From: Methanothrix sp.
GTDB lineage: Archaea > Halobacteriota > Methanosarcinia > Methanotrichales > Methanotrichaceae
Direction of reading: 5' to 3'
Assembly (NCBI GenBank): GCA_026394475.1
Contig: JAPKYD010000121.1
Span: 1-62,323, forward strand
Length of the DNA stretch: 62,323 nucleotides
Shown: piece after piece, positions 52,174-61,703 of the stretch
Layout of the letters: each line of letters starts with the position of its first letter
Position numbering within the stretch: the stretch's first letter is position 1
Translations under genes and position numbers: made by a program
Notes under the pieces: model-generated
What the model saw: only the letters and a program-made list of their open reading frames with translations
Database searches by the model: none
Told to the model about the DNA's origin: nothing

Positions 52174-52721
52174 TCCTTCTCGTGGATTTGTGCTACGAGA
52201 AGAACTCTCTATCCCAGTATGAGTTCGTGCATCCCATCGCTTCTCATCTGGAGAGTTCTGATTTTATCTGCAGGATAATTCACTTCACTGATGTAACGAG
52301 GGATGAATTGGACCTTTGCGATAAGATAATTCTCTGCGGCACGGCTCTCAAGGACAATGGCTACGCAGAGCATCTGGAGATGTTCTCCTGGATAAAAGGC
52401 TGTGATAATCCCATCTTCGGCATCTGCGCAGGAATGCAGGTCATCAGCGCCGTCTTTGGCGGCAAGATCGTTTGGCAACCGGCCATCGGCCTGGATAGGA
52501 TCGAGATTATCCGTGAATCACCCTTGCTGGGCGAGCCACGAGAGATCCAAGGCTATCATCTGCATAGCTTCGGCGTGACCCTGCCCGAAGATTTCAGGCT
52601 TCTGGCGGGGGGCCAGGAGAGCGTGGAGGCCTTTGGGCATAGAGTTCGGCCCATCTTTGGCATCATATTCCATCCCGAGGTGCGGAATCGGTGGATTCTG
52701 GAACGCTTCGCAAATTTATAA
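52170..52721 (+). CDS. class I glutamine amidotransferase (GuaA-N-like)
   Basis: A 183-residue glutaminase domain similar to the small GMP synthase subunit. The nucleophile Cys is in IFGICAGMQVISAVFGG and the catalytic His-x-Glu is in IIFHPEVRN. It has no synthetase domain, so ammonia must be passed to a partner. The start codon overlaps the stop of the Dph6-type gene, so that ligase is the most likely partner. A role in GMP synthesis is an alternative, but no GuaA-C gene is in the window. Confidence 0.8.
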   Translation: MILLVDLCYEKNSLSQYEFVHPIASHLESSDFICRIIHFTDVTRDELDLCDKIILCGTALKDNGYAEHLEMFSWIKGCDNPIFGICAGMQVISAVFGGKIVWQPAIGLDRIEIIRESPLLGEPREIQGYHLHSFGVTLPEDFRLLAGGQESVEAFGHRVRPIFGIIFHPEVRNRWILERFANL

Positions 52722-52811
52722 TCCACAATTATAGCATCTCCCTCACTAATATGCCGGCATCCCTCTTCCTTCGAAACCGATTTATGTAATGAATCCTCAC
52801 TATCCCCAGCA

Positions 52812-53996
52812 ATGCAAGACTACTCTCTCAACCAGTTTCTGGGCCTGGCCGGGTCCCCAGCTTTAGACATCGAGATCTGCGACGTCACGCTCCGCGATGG
52901 CGAGCAGATGCCGGGAGTGGTCTTTCGTGCTGATGAGAAACTGGATATCGCCCTGCGGCTGGACGAGATAGTTGTCGATGTCATCGAGGCTGGCTTTCCC
53001 GTGGTCTCCCAGGCAGAGATGAACGCCGTGAAGGAGGTCTGCAACCAGGGGCTGAAAGCCAAGATCTCTGCTCTCTCCCGGTCCGTCCAGAAGGATGTGG
53101 ACGCGGCGATCGAATGCGGCGTGGACATGGTCAGCGTTTTCATCGCCACCTCTGACCTTCATTTGAAGCACAAGCTGCATATGAGCTGTCCCGAGGCCAT
53201 CCGCTGCGCTTTGCAGACCGTTGAGTACGCCAAGGACCACGGCCTGATAGTGCGCTTCTCGGCCGAAGACGCTACACGCACGGATTTTGAAGTCTTGAAG
53301 AAGCTCTATAAAAAGGCGGAGGAGTATCATGCCGACTACCTCAGTGTCGCCGATACGGTTGGAATCATGAATCCCCGCACTACTTATTACATGATCAGCG
53401 AGATTAGAAAGGTTGTGAAGACTCCCATTTGCATGCACTGCCATGATGATCTGGGGCTTGCTCTGGCCAATACCCTGGCAGGAGCAGAGGCAGGGGCGAA
53501 GCAGCTTCACACCACTGTTAATGGAATTGGCGAGCGCAGCGGCAATACACCGCTCGAAGAGCTCTTAGTCGCCTTGAGGCTGCATCATGGCATCGATGGC
53601 TATGATCTCACCAAGCTAAAAGACCTCTCCAAGCTGGTGCAGACCTACTCGGACGTTCCAGTGGCCAAGAACAAGGCCGTGGTGGGGACCAACGCCTTTG
53701 CCCATGAGTCTGGCATCCACGTAGCTGCCGTCCTGGAGGAGCCCAGGACCTACGAGCTCTACTCACCGGATCTGGTGGGCGCAGCCAGGCACATCATCAT
53801 AGGCAAGCATACGGGTGCCAAGGCCCTGAAGTATATCACGCAGAGGATGGGCTACCATCTGAAGGACGAGGAACTGCGCGATCTTTCGGAGAGGGTCAAG
53901 ATGTGCAGCGAGTTCAAGCATCCCATTGAATGCGAAGAGCTGCGAAAATTGATCCTCAACATGGACAACGTCGAGGTCATCTATCCTGGGCCCTAG
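52812..53996 (+). CDS. aksA: homocitrate synthase family protein (AksA, coenzyme B route)
   Basis: A 394-residue member of the isopropylmalate/homocitrate synthase family. The metal-binding motif is DVTLRDGEQMPGVVF, and the active site includes MHCHDDLGLALAN and TVNGIGERSGNTPLEELL. There is no regulatory LeuA domain, so it is the short type. In methanogens AksA condenses 2-oxoglutarate and longer oxoacids with acetyl-CoA to make the seven-carbon chain of coenzyme B. Citramalate or isopropylmalate synthase are alternatives. A TATA-like ATTTATGTA lies just upstream, and the rml genes follow after about 30 bases with their own ribosome binding site. Confidence 0.85.
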   Translation: MQDYSLNQFLGLAGSPALDIEICDVTLRDGEQMPGVVFRADEKLDIALRLDEIVVDVIEAGFPVVSQAEMNAVKEVCNQGLKAKISALSRSVQKDVDAAIECGVDMVSVFIATSDLHLKHKLHMSCPEAIRCALQTVEYAKDHGLIVRFSAEDATRTDFEVLKKLYKKAEEYHADYLSVADTVGIMNPRTTYYMISEIRKVVKTPICMHCHDDLGLALANTLAGAEAGAKQLHTTVNGIGERSGNTPLEELLVALRLHHGIDGYDLTKLKDLSKLVQTYSDVPVAKNKAVVGTNAFAHESGIHVAAVLEEPRTYELYSPDLVGAARHIIIGKHTGAKALKYITQRMGYHLKDEELRDLSERVKMCSEFKHPIECEELRKLILNMDNVEVIYPGP

Positions 53997-54025
53997 CTCG
54001 AAGGTTATAGATTGAGGTGCATTTT

Positions 54026-55078
54026 GTGAAAGCTCTCATACTCTCCGGTGGGTCAGGAACCAGGCTCCGCCCTCTTACCTACTCCCAGCAAAAACAACTC
54101 ATACCCGTAGCCAACAAGCCTGTGCTCTTCTACGCCCTTGAGGATGTGATCGAGGCAGGCGCAAAGGAGATCGGCATAATTTTAGGACCAAACAAGGATC
54201 AGGTTATCGATACAGTGAAATCCAGGACTTGGGAGGCTCGAATTGAATTCATCTATCAGGGCGAGCCCAAGGGCCTTGCCCATACCATATTGGTGGCCGA
54301 GAAGTTTCTGGACGACGATTTTGTCATGTATCTGGGCGATAACATTCTGCGGGATGGCATAGTCCGGCATGAAGAGAGGTTTAGGAGCTTGAAGAGCGAT
54401 GCCAGCGTGCTGCTCACGAAGGTCGAAGATCCTCAACGCTTCGGCGTGGCCGATCTCAATTTGGATGGAAGCATCAGAAGGCTGGTGGAAAAGCCGAAAG
54501 TCCCGCCTTCCAATTACGCTCTGGTGGGGGTCTACTTCTTCAAACCTGTGATTATAGATGCCTGCAAGGCCATCAGCCCTTCCTGGAGAGATGAGCTGGA
54601 GATCACAGATGCCATTCAGTGGCTTATAGAGCACGGCTACAGAGTCGATGCCTCTTTTGTAGAAGGGTGGTGGAAGGATACGGGCAAGCCTGAGGACATA
54701 TTGGAGGCCAATCGACTGATCCTGGATGACCTGAAGATGAAAAATGATGGCCAGGTCGATGACTCCAAATTGATGGGAAGAGTGATCATTGAGAAGGGCA
54801 CGAAGATCGAGAGATCGGTGGTTAAGGGGCCCTGCATCATCGGAAAGGATACTATGATATCTAATTCCTACATCGGTCCCTTTACCTCGGTGGGACATGG
54901 CTGCCAAATATGCGGAACTGAGGTGGAGGACTCCATAATCATGGATGAGTGCAGTATACTGAATGCTGGCAAGATTGTGGAGAGCCTGATCGGCAGAAAT
55001 GTGAAGATCCAAGAGGGCGTCTCGAAGCCCAAAGGACACAGAATCATTGTGGGCGACAACTCCGATATATCGCTGTGA
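54026..55078 (+). CDS. rmlA: glucose-1-phosphate thymidylyltransferase, long type
   Basis: A 350-residue nucleotidyltransferase that makes dTDP-glucose. The N-terminal signature is LSGGSGTRLRPLTYSQQKQL, and a C-terminal left-handed beta-helix part (GTKIERSVVKGPCIIGKDTM) marks the long archaeal/actinobacterial form. The track starts at GTG 54017, but this lies inside the ribosome binding site GAGGTG (54014-54019). GTG 54026, spaced six bases from it, is preferred. It begins the second glycan cluster, and rmlB follows after five bases. Confidence 0.9.
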   Translation: MKALILSGGSGTRLRPLTYSQQKQLIPVANKPVLFYALEDVIEAGAKEIGIILGPNKDQVIDTVKSRTWEARIEFIYQGEPKGLAHTILVAEKFLDDDFVMYLGDNILRDGIVRHEERFRSLKSDASVLLTKVEDPQRFGVADLNLDGSIRRLVEKPKVPPSNYALVGVYFFKPVIIDACKAISPSWRDELEITDAIQWLIEHGYRVDASFVEGWWKDTGKPEDILEANRLILDDLKMKNDGQVDDSKLMGRVIIEKGTKIERSVVKGPCIIGKDTMISNSYIGPFTSVGHGCQICGTEVEDSIIMDECSILNAGKIVESLIGRNVKIQEGVSKPKGHRIIVGDNSDISL

Positions 55079-55083
55079 TTTGA

Positions 55084-56085
55084 ATGAAGCTCCTTGTTAC
55101 GGGCGGACTGGGTTTCATAGGAAGTAACTTCATACGGTTCATGCTGGGTGAGCATGTGGATTGCACCATAGTCAACGTAGATGCCCTAAAGTATGGTTCC
55201 AACGCTGAGAACTTAAAAGACCTGAATGAGGCGGATAGGTATTCCTTTGTGCAGGGGGACATAGTCGATTCGGAGCTGATTTTTCGGCTGATCAAGGACG
55301 TGGACGCCGTGGTGAGCTTTGCGGCCGAGACTCATGTGGACAGATCGATCTCCAGGCCCGACTCCTTCCTCCAGAGCAATGTTCAAGGCGTCTTCAACAT
55401 TCTGGAGGCCTTGAGAAGACACAACTCTGAGGCCAGGTTCGTGCAGATCTCTACCGATGAGGTCTATGGAGACATCCTGGATGGATCTTTCACGGAAGAG
55501 AGCACGCTTCGGCCATCATCGCCTTACTCCGCCAGCAAAGCGGCAGGAGATGTATTTGTTCTGGCCTATGCTCGAACTTTTGGCCTGCCTGCTGTGATCA
55601 CCAGGTGCACAAACAATTATGGACCCTATCAATTCCCGGAGAAGCTGATTCCCAAGACCGTTCTGCGGGCCGTGAAATCCCTGAAGATTCCTGTCTACGG
55701 CACAGGTCAGAATGTTAGAGATTGGATTTATGTGAAAGATCATTGCCGGGCGGTGGAGCAGGTCTTGCAGCGAGGCGTTGCGGGAGAGATCTATAATATC
55801 TCCGCCGGTGAGGAGAAGACCAACCTGGAGGTCGTGAAGACCATTCTGAGTATGCTCGGCAAGGATGAGAGCCTGATCGAGTTTGTGGAGGATCGGCCTG
55901 GACATGATGTCAGATACAGCCTTGACTCCTCCAAGATAAGGCGTGAATTGAACTGGCGTCCCCAGCAAGGCTTCGATGAGGGAATCAAAAAAACGGTGCG
56001 ATGGTATCTGGAGAATGAAAGATGGTGGAGGCCTCTTGTGGATGATAATCTCCTGCATCCTACCCCCTGGAAACTGAACTGGTAA
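55084..56085 (+). CDS. rmlB: dTDP-glucose 4,6-dehydratase
   Basis: A 333-residue extended short-chain dehydrogenase. The NAD motif is TGGLGFIGSNF, the active-site block is ISTDEVYGDI (Thr-Asp-Glu) and Tyr-x3-Lys is in PYSASKAAGD. These are the marks of RmlB rather than a plain epimerase. It converts dTDP-glucose to dTDP-4-keto-6-deoxyglucose, the branch point for rhamnose and other deoxysugars. It lies between rmlA (five-base gap) and rmlD (33-base gap). Confidence 0.95.
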   Translation: MKLLVTGGLGFIGSNFIRFMLGEHVDCTIVNVDALKYGSNAENLKDLNEADRYSFVQGDIVDSELIFRLIKDVDAVVSFAAETHVDRSISRPDSFLQSNVQGVFNILEALRRHNSEARFVQISTDEVYGDILDGSFTEESTLRPSSPYSASKAAGDVFVLAYARTFGLPAVITRCTNNYGPYQFPEKLIPKTVLRAVKSLKIPVYGTGQNVRDWIYVKDHCRAVEQVLQRGVAGEIYNISAGEEKTNLEVVKTILSMLGKDESLIEFVEDRPGHDVRYSLDSSKIRRELNWRPQQGFDEGIKKTVRWYLENERWWRPLVDDNLLHPTPWKLNW

Positions 56086-56118
56086 CCATGATGGGCTGCG
56101 GGCTCAAAGGATCAATCT

Positions 56119-57012
56119 ATGAGAATCTTCATAACAGGCGGAAGCGGGCTGATGGGAAGCAAGGCTGCCCAGATAGCTTTAGCCAGGGGTCACGAGGTCT
56201 TCTCCGGATATGCTCATAACCAGCCGGTGTTTGGCCAAGCCGTCAGGTTCGATCTGGAGGACAACAAGGGCATCTCTGATCTGATGGAAAGGCTCAGGCC
56301 CGAGGTCGTAATTCACAGCGCGGCTCTGACGGATGTGGACCGCTGTGAGCGGGAAAAAGATCTGGCATACCGAGTGAATGTTGAGGGCACAAGAGCCCTG
56401 GCCAGGGCGGCGGAAAAGGCCGGATCCTTTCTGATCTATATATCCACAGACTACATCTTCGACGGAAGCCGGGGCATGTACAGAGAAGATGACCGAACCA
56501 ACCCGGCGAACTATTACGGCTACACCAAGCTCCAAGGAGAGCAATTCTGTCGCGGCTGCATTGCCAGAGCCTGCGTGACTTATGGATCCAGGCCTGCCAG
56601 CGGCAAGATCAATTTCGCTCTGTGGCTAATAAATAGTCTCAAATCCGGCCAGGAGGTTCGCGTGGTCACAGATCAGTTTATAACCCCCACCTTGAATACC
56701 AATCTGGCCAGAATGGTCCTGGAGGCTGGAGACAAGAGGCTCTGCGGAGTCTACCATCTGGCGGGTGCCACCAGGATATCCAGGTATGACTTCGCTCTGG
56801 AGCTGGCCAGGGAGTTTGATCTGGATCATAGCCTGATCCTTCCTTCCAGGATGAAGGATCTGAAATGGACAGCCAAAAGGCCGATGGATTCTTCGCTGGA
56901 TACATCCAAGGCAAAGAGAGATCTTAAGGAGTCGCCTGATGGATTAGAGGATTCTCTTAAGATCCTGAAGGCAGAAGTAGAATATCAATCGCGGCAAAAA
57001 TCAAAAGGGTAG
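56119..57012 (+). CDS. rmlD: dTDP-4-dehydrorhamnose reductase
   Basis: A 297-residue RmlD-type reductase that makes dTDP-L-rhamnose with NAD(P)H. Motifs are ITGGSGLMGSKAAQ, ALTDVDRCE, ISTDYIFDGS and YYGYTKLQGE (Tyr-x3-Lys). Length agrees with the family. Its TAG stop is followed after only a few bases by the methyltransferase frame. It could alternatively act as another sugar reductase, but rmlA, rmlB and an RmlC-like gene around it make rhamnose the probable product. Confidence 0.9.
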   Translation: MRIFITGGSGLMGSKAAQIALARGHEVFSGYAHNQPVFGQAVRFDLEDNKGISDLMERLRPEVVIHSAALTDVDRCEREKDLAYRVNVEGTRALARAAEKAGSFLIYISTDYIFDGSRGMYREDDRTNPANYYGYTKLQGEQFCRGCIARACVTYGSRPASGKINFALWLINSLKSGQEVRVVTDQFITPTLNTNLARMVLEAGDKRLCGVYHLAGATRISRYDFALELAREFDLDHSLILPSRMKDLKWTAKRPMDSSLDTSKAKRDLKESPDGLEDSLKILKAEVEYQSRQKSKG

Positions 57013-57015
57013 ATC

Positions 57016-57801
57016 ATGGTGCTGGCCCGCAGGTGGGGATAGTTAATCTCACTCATAGACGCGCTAAAGGATAAATTTTTCACTAGAAACATTGACACTT
57101 ATATTTGCATAGATAGCCTTAGAGGCAAGAAGGGTTTAGAGATTGGCGGACCAAGCCGCATATTTGGTGATTCTGGTGTTATACCTATCTATTCGGCTAT
57201 TGGTGAACTAGATGGATGCAATTTCTGTGAGACGACCATCTGGGAGGGAAATTTGAATGACGGCTGGAACTACCGATTTCACGAGAATAAAAAATCAGGC
57301 TATCAATATATTTGCGAAGCCACTGATCTGCAGAAAATAAACGATAAAGCTTACGATTTCATTCTTGCCTCTCATATTCTGGAACATACAGCTAATCCCA
57401 TAAAAGCGATACACGAGTGGGTAAGGGTTCTCAAAGACGAGGGCCAAATTCTCATAGTGGTTCCTCACAAAGAAAAGACCTTTGACCACAATCGTCCTGT
57501 CACACCCTTCCGCCATCTGATGGACGATTACGAGAGAGATGTCAAAGAAGACGATCTAACTCATTTGCCTGAGATCTTGGAGCTTCATGACCTAGAAATG
57601 GATGCACCGGCAGGTGATGCAGTATCTTTTAAAGAGCGATCTCTTTGTAATTGCAGGAATAGGTGTTTGCATCATCACGTTTTCGATGTCGATAACCTCA
57701 CGAAGATATTGGGCTTTCTAAATTTGAATATAATATTTTCCGGTTTTGCGCCACCCTACCATATCTTTGTATTCGCCGAAAAATCCGCAGGCAATGGTTA
57801 G
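57016..57801 (+). CDS. class I methyltransferase-like protein, in-frame TAG near the start
   Basis: The ORF track shows only 182 residues from TTG 57253, but the frame is open from 57043 and reads a proper N-terminus, KDKFFTRNIDTYICIDSLRG and KKGLEIGGPSRIF. The latter is the SAM-binding GxGxP-like segment of type 11 methyltransferases. HILEHTANPIKAIHEWVRVL is the post-motif helix. No start codon lies between 57043 and that segment. The only in-frame ATG, at 57016 with AAGGG upstream, is separated by one TAG at 57040. So the gene is either broken by a nonsense mutation, or uses a rare start, or the stop is read through. The context suggests methylation of a sugar or a glycolipid. Confidence 0.6.
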
Positions 57802-57839
57802 GGAAACTATAAAAACATCAAAGGCGCAGGTTAGAATCG

Positions 57840-58337
57840 ATGCTGTCGGGAATAGTAATAAGGCCCCTGAAGCGATCTGCCGATGAGCGCGGGTTCTTCA
57901 CCGAGATCATGAGAAGGGACTGGTCCGATATAATCATGGATGAGATCGTTCAGGCCAATATGTCTGTGAGCTATCCGGGAATGGTCCGGGCCTGGCATAG
58001 ACACGAGAGGGGGCAGGTAGATCATTTCCTGGCGGTTCGCGGTGCACTGAAGATCTGCGCCTATGATGATGAGACAAAAGAGCTGGATGAGATCGTCTCC
58101 GCAGGAGACAACCCGCAGATGATCCGAGTTCCGGGTCACTATTGGCATGGTTTTCGAGTGGTCGGAGATGAGCCTGCCACTCTGATCTATTTCGTGAATA
58201 AGCTGTACGACTATGCGAATCCTGATGAGATTCGGCTGCCGTGGAATGATGCCACCATTATCCCCGCATCGATAAATGGCAAGAAGGACGGCCGTTGCGG
58301 CCAGCCCTGGGATTGGTTTTATCTACCATACAAGTGA
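57840..58337 (+). CDS. rmlC: RmlC-type dTDP-4-dehydrorhamnose 3,5-epimerase
   Basis: A 165-residue cupin of the RmlC type. It starts IVIRPLKRSADERGFFTEIM, with the conserved GxFxE segment. The catalytic His lies in MVRAWHRHERGQVDHF, and later come GHYWHGF and LIYFVNKLYDYANPDE. It is slightly shorter than most RmlC proteins, so a 3-epimerase or isomerase variant is possible. It is placed after the methyltransferase frame and before the flippase and completes the rhamnose set rmlA-B-D-C. Confidence 0.85.
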   Translation: MLSGIVIRPLKRSADERGFFTEIMRRDWSDIIMDEIVQANMSVSYPGMVRAWHRHERGQVDHFLAVRGALKICAYDDETKELDEIVSAGDNPQMIRVPGHYWHGFRVVGDEPATLIYFVNKLYDYANPDEIRLPWNDATIIPASINGKKDGRCGQPWDWFYLPYK

Positions 58338-58361
58338 TATGCACAGATAAAGGGATGCATT

Positions 58362-59795
58362 TTGAGCACGGCACAGAGATTGGCTAAGAACACTTTTATC
58401 TTATCTTCTTCTAATATAATTGTGCTGATATTGGGCTTGTTGTATTCGATGTACACCACTCGCTACCTTGGACCCGAGCGCTACGGCATTATCTCCTTCG
58501 CCCTGGCATTTGTCAGCATCTTCGGAATTTTTACTGATCTTGGCTTAAATGCATTAACAGTACGCGAGATTGCCAGGAATAAGAAGCTTGCCAAGAAGTT
58601 CCTGGGAAACCTTCTGCTCTTGAAGCTCATCTATGTTATCCTTACGCTGGCCATCATCACCATAGCCATAAACCTGACAGGCCACGATAAGGTGACCGTA
58701 GATGTCGTCTACTTGATCTATTTGAGCATAGTGGTGGGTGCATTTAGTGGAATCTTCAACGCCATGTTCCAGGCCTTTGAGCGAATTGAGTTCATCTCTA
58801 TGGGAAATCTCTTGAGCAGCATTTGCATGCTGCTGGGGGCCTTCTATGCCATAAATCAGGGCTTAGATGTGATGGGCTATGCCTGTATTTACGTATTCAG
58901 CAGCCTTGTGGTCTTCATTTACAGTTCCATCGTCTTTCATAAAAAGCTCTTCAAATTTGTGCCAGAGGTCGACAGAGGATTGATTCGACCGACGCTTGCG
59001 GAGGCCGTGCCCTTCGGGCTGACCGCCTTATTCGGCATGATTTATACTTATGTGGATTCCATAATGCTCTCCTCTTTTCAGGGCAACGAGGTGGTGGGCT
59101 GGTATAATGCGCCCTACAGACTCGTGCTCATGCTGTTATTCATACCAAATGTGATTAACGTTGTAATCTTTCCAGTCATGTCCAGGTATTATACGTCCTC
59201 TCCTGCCTTCCTGAAGCTGATGTACACAAAATATTTCAAATTCATGCTGATCCTCTGTCTCCCCATAGGCATAGGCACTACCCTAATTGCAGATAAAATA
59301 ATATTGTTTGTATTTGGGGAAAGCTACACTAATTCCATAATAGCCCTTCAGATTCTCATATGGACTATGGTGCTTATATTTGCGGGTGCCGCATTTGTGA
59401 GGTTGCTTGAGTCTACCAATAGGCAGAGGGTCATCACCAAGATATCGCTGATCTGCGTAGTAGTAAATATATTGCTGAATTTAATGTTGATACCCAAGCT
59501 CAGCTATGTAGGATCGAGCATTGCTACAGTATTAACGGAGATGGTCTTGGTCGGAAGCGTCATCATCTTCACCTACAGGTCAGGCTATGGGATTCCGCTT
59601 TCTGCAATGAAGGATTATCTGCTCAAGATCATGTTCTCATCTCTCATCATGTCTGCCTTTGTGTTGTACTTGCGCAGCCTGCATGTAATAGTTCTCATCT
59701 TATCAGCAGGGATAGTATACTTCGTTTCCTTATATCTGGTCCGAGGCTTGGACGATGAAGATATTTTGCTATTCAGACAAGCCACACGCAGGTGA
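58362..59795 (+). CDS. Wzx/RfbX-type flippase
   Basis: A 477-residue membrane protein with about 14 segments. The N-terminal sequence RLAKNTFILSSSNIIVLILG, then YTTRYLGPERYGIISFALAF, is typical of polysaccharide flippases of the MATE/MOP type. It probably moves a lipid-linked oligosaccharide across the membrane for glycoprotein assembly. The start is TTG 58362 with GGGATG upstream. It is downstream of the rml genes and upstream of two glycosyltransferases, consistent with one biosynthetic unit. Its codon composition is more AT-rich than that of the rml genes. Confidence 0.85.
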   Translation: MSTAQRLAKNTFILSSSNIIVLILGLLYSMYTTRYLGPERYGIISFALAFVSIFGIFTDLGLNALTVREIARNKKLAKKFLGNLLLLKLIYVILTLAIITIAINLTGHDKVTVDVVYLIYLSIVVGAFSGIFNAMFQAFERIEFISMGNLLSSICMLLGAFYAINQGLDVMGYACIYVFSSLVVFIYSSIVFHKKLFKFVPEVDRGLIRPTLAEAVPFGLTALFGMIYTYVDSIMLSSFQGNEVVGWYNAPYRLVLMLLFIPNVINVVIFPVMSRYYTSSPAFLKLMYTKYFKFMLILCLPIGIGTTLIADKIILFVFGESYTNSIIALQILIWTMVLIFAGAAFVRLLESTNRQRVITKISLICVVVNILLNLMLIPKLSYVGSSIATVLTEMVLVGSVIIFTYRSGYGIPLSAMKDYLLKIMFSSLIMSAFVLYLRSLHVIVLILSAGIVYFVSLYLVRGLDDEDILLFRQATRR

Positions 59796-59879
59796 GAATG
59801 ATTTTATACCTTTACTGAACAATTCTTAGCCCAGATGAGACCTGAGAAATCCTTTGTAGATACCGAGAGTTGTATTTGA

Positions 59880-60662
59880 ATGATCTCGGTGATATGTGTA
59901 TACAACAACAAAACGTCTCTGGATACCTATCTTCTGAAGAGCATAAATGGACAGACTGCAGATCATGAGCTAATCCTTCTCGATAATACTGGAGGAGGCT
60001 TCAAATCAGCCGCAGAAGCGCTGAACAAGGGCGGCAGGGAGGCGAAAGGCGAGCACCTGATGTTCGTGCACCAGGACGTATATCTGCCATCAGGAAATTG
60101 GCTGACGGTTGTAGAATCAAGGCTGAACCAGCTGCCCAATCTGGGCATTGCCGGTGTGGCTGGGGCACGCGAGATGAAGAGATGCGTTGTAACCAACTTG
60201 AAGCATGGCGACCCTCCCAGACCTGCTGGCAATATACAAATAGATACCCCGGAAAAGGTCCAGACTCTGGACGAATGCCTATTATTGATACCCAAGTCCG
60301 TCTTTGATGAGCTGGAGTTTGATGAAGAGACCTGCGATGATTGGCATCTTTATGCTGTGGACTACAGCCTGAGCGTCAGGAAGCTGGGCTATGATGTCTA
60401 TGTCATACCTGATTACGTATATCATCGCTCATCGGGCGATTCCATGTCTGGCGGATACTATCGAGTATTAAACAACGTCTTGGAGAAACACCGGGATGCT
60501 TGTCCCGTTATTTATACTACTAATGGCGACTGGTCCACCCCATACCCAATAATCGTATACAGGTTGCTTCGGCTAGCTGATAAGCTGAATTATCATTGCC
60601 TGAAGTTTAAGAGGCTGGCGAGATCGGCAGTTCTGTATGCTATGGGGAGGGGCGCGGCTTGA
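59880..60662 (+). CDS. GT2-like glycosyltransferase
   Basis: A 260-residue protein with a GT2-type fold. MISVICVYNNKTSLDTYLLK is the first strand and loop, ELILLDNTGGGF the nucleotide-sugar end, and LMFVHQDVYLP holds the likely metal-binding Asp in place of the usual DxD. It is not a standard member; the LD-N motif replaces VDD. It is 84 bases after the flippase and overlaps no gene, while the next glycosyltransferase begins 13 bases later. It should act on the cytoplasmic side to build a glycan. Confidence 0.75.
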   Translation: MISVICVYNNKTSLDTYLLKSINGQTADHELILLDNTGGGFKSAAEALNKGGREAKGEHLMFVHQDVYLPSGNWLTVVESRLNQLPNLGIAGVAGAREMKRCVVTNLKHGDPPRPAGNIQIDTPEKVQTLDECLLLIPKSVFDELEFDEETCDDWHLYAVDYSLSVRKLGYDVYVIPDYVYHRSSGDSMSGGYYRVLNNVLEKHRDACPVIYTTNGDWSTPYPIIVYRLLRLADKLNYHCLKFKRLARSAVLYAMGRGAA

Positions 60663-60675
60663 TCGCGGCGATTCT

Positions 60676-61671
60676 ATGGTGAACTCTCCCCTGGTCTCAA
60701 TAATAACCCCGACATACAACCACGAGAAGTTCATAGCAGAGTGCATCGAGAGCGTTCTGGCCCAGACATATCCGCATTGGGAGCAGATTATCATTGACGA
60801 TGGATCGACTGATGGAACCGGCGAAATAGCAGCCAGCTATGGCGATGAGAGGATTGACTATATCAGGCAGAATAACCAGGGCATCTGGCGGCTGGGGGAG
60901 ATATACAACCATGCCCTCAGGCGCTCCCATGGGGAGTTCATAGCGATATTAGAAGGAGATGATTACTGGCCCCCTTACAAGCTAGAGCGGCAGATTGCGG
61001 CGCATGAAGGCCATGACGCCGTCTTGAGCTGGGGGCGGGCAAGGATCATTGACAGTCAGGGCGCTGAGCTGGCGGTTTTGCCCGAGGACATGCAACGCTT
61101 TATGGATTTGTCGAAAGAGCAAGTATTGGGCGAGCTGCTGTTCAAAAATCCAATGACATCCTGCACCATTATCTGCCGCAAGAGCGCATTGCAGTCAATA
61201 GGGGGATTCAAGCAACCGGATAAAATCCCTTACGTAGACGGACCAACCTGGCTGGAGCTCGCTTTGCGAGGGGAGTTCTTGCCCATCGACGAGGTCCTGG
61301 GCTGCTACAGAAGGCATGAAAGACAGGTCTCTTCCGCCATGAAGACCTCCATGATCAAGGCTGGCCTTTATTCCATAGAATTCTTTCACAGTCTTCCAGC
61401 AGAGGTCAAGGCTTGCGTGGCCGAAAAAGCGGATGGCCTGGAGGAGAGACTGAGGCACAAGGAGACGGAGTATCATTATTATCTGGGAAGAGCTTATTTA
61501 AAGGAAGGGAAGCGATCTGAGGCCGAAGAAAGCTTCCTGAAAGCAATCCGCAAAGGGGACTCTGCTCTCAGGGCCAAGGCCATTTTGGGGCTCATCTGCA
61601 GCCTCTGCAGAACCGATCTGGAGCGGCTCGCACATTTGAGCGATCTGCAAGGACTCTATAAAAAAAAGTGA
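60676..61671 (+). CDS. GT2 family glycosyltransferase with helical C-terminal region
   Basis: A 331-residue protein from ATG 60676 (MVNSPLVSIITPTYNHEKFI), which is better than the track start 60637 inside the upstream gene. The GT-A core has WEQIIIDDGSTDGTGEI (DDG) and LEGDDYWPPYKLE (DxD-type ED-D). A C-terminal part of about 100 residues is helical and looks like a TPR-type repeat (LGRAYLKEGKRSEAEESFLK). It probably adds a sugar to the lipid-linked glycan. It ends the plus-strand unit and is convergent with the next gene. Confidence 0.85.
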   Translation: MVNSPLVSIITPTYNHEKFIAECIESVLAQTYPHWEQIIIDDGSTDGTGEIAASYGDERIDYIRQNNQGIWRLGEIYNHALRRSHGEFIAILEGDDYWPPYKLERQIAAHEGHDAVLSWGRARIIDSQGAELAVLPEDMQRFMDLSKEQVLGELLFKNPMTSCTIICRKSALQSIGGFKQPDKIPYVDGPTWLELALRGEFLPIDEVLGCYRRHERQVSSAMKTSMIKAGLYSIEFFHSLPAEVKACVAEKADGLEERLRHKETEYHYYLGRAYLKEGKRSEAEESFLKAIRKGDSALRAKAILGLICSLCRTDLERLAHLSDLQGLYKKK

Positions 61672-61703
61672 TATCCTTAGGCTCAGGTTCGGGCCGCTTT
61701 ATA

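Noticed and set aside
57040-57042. Pyrrolysine codon in the methyltransferase gene
   Set aside because: TAG is used as an ordinary stop by several genes in this window, and no pyl genes are seen. A nonsense mutation or unusual start is simpler.
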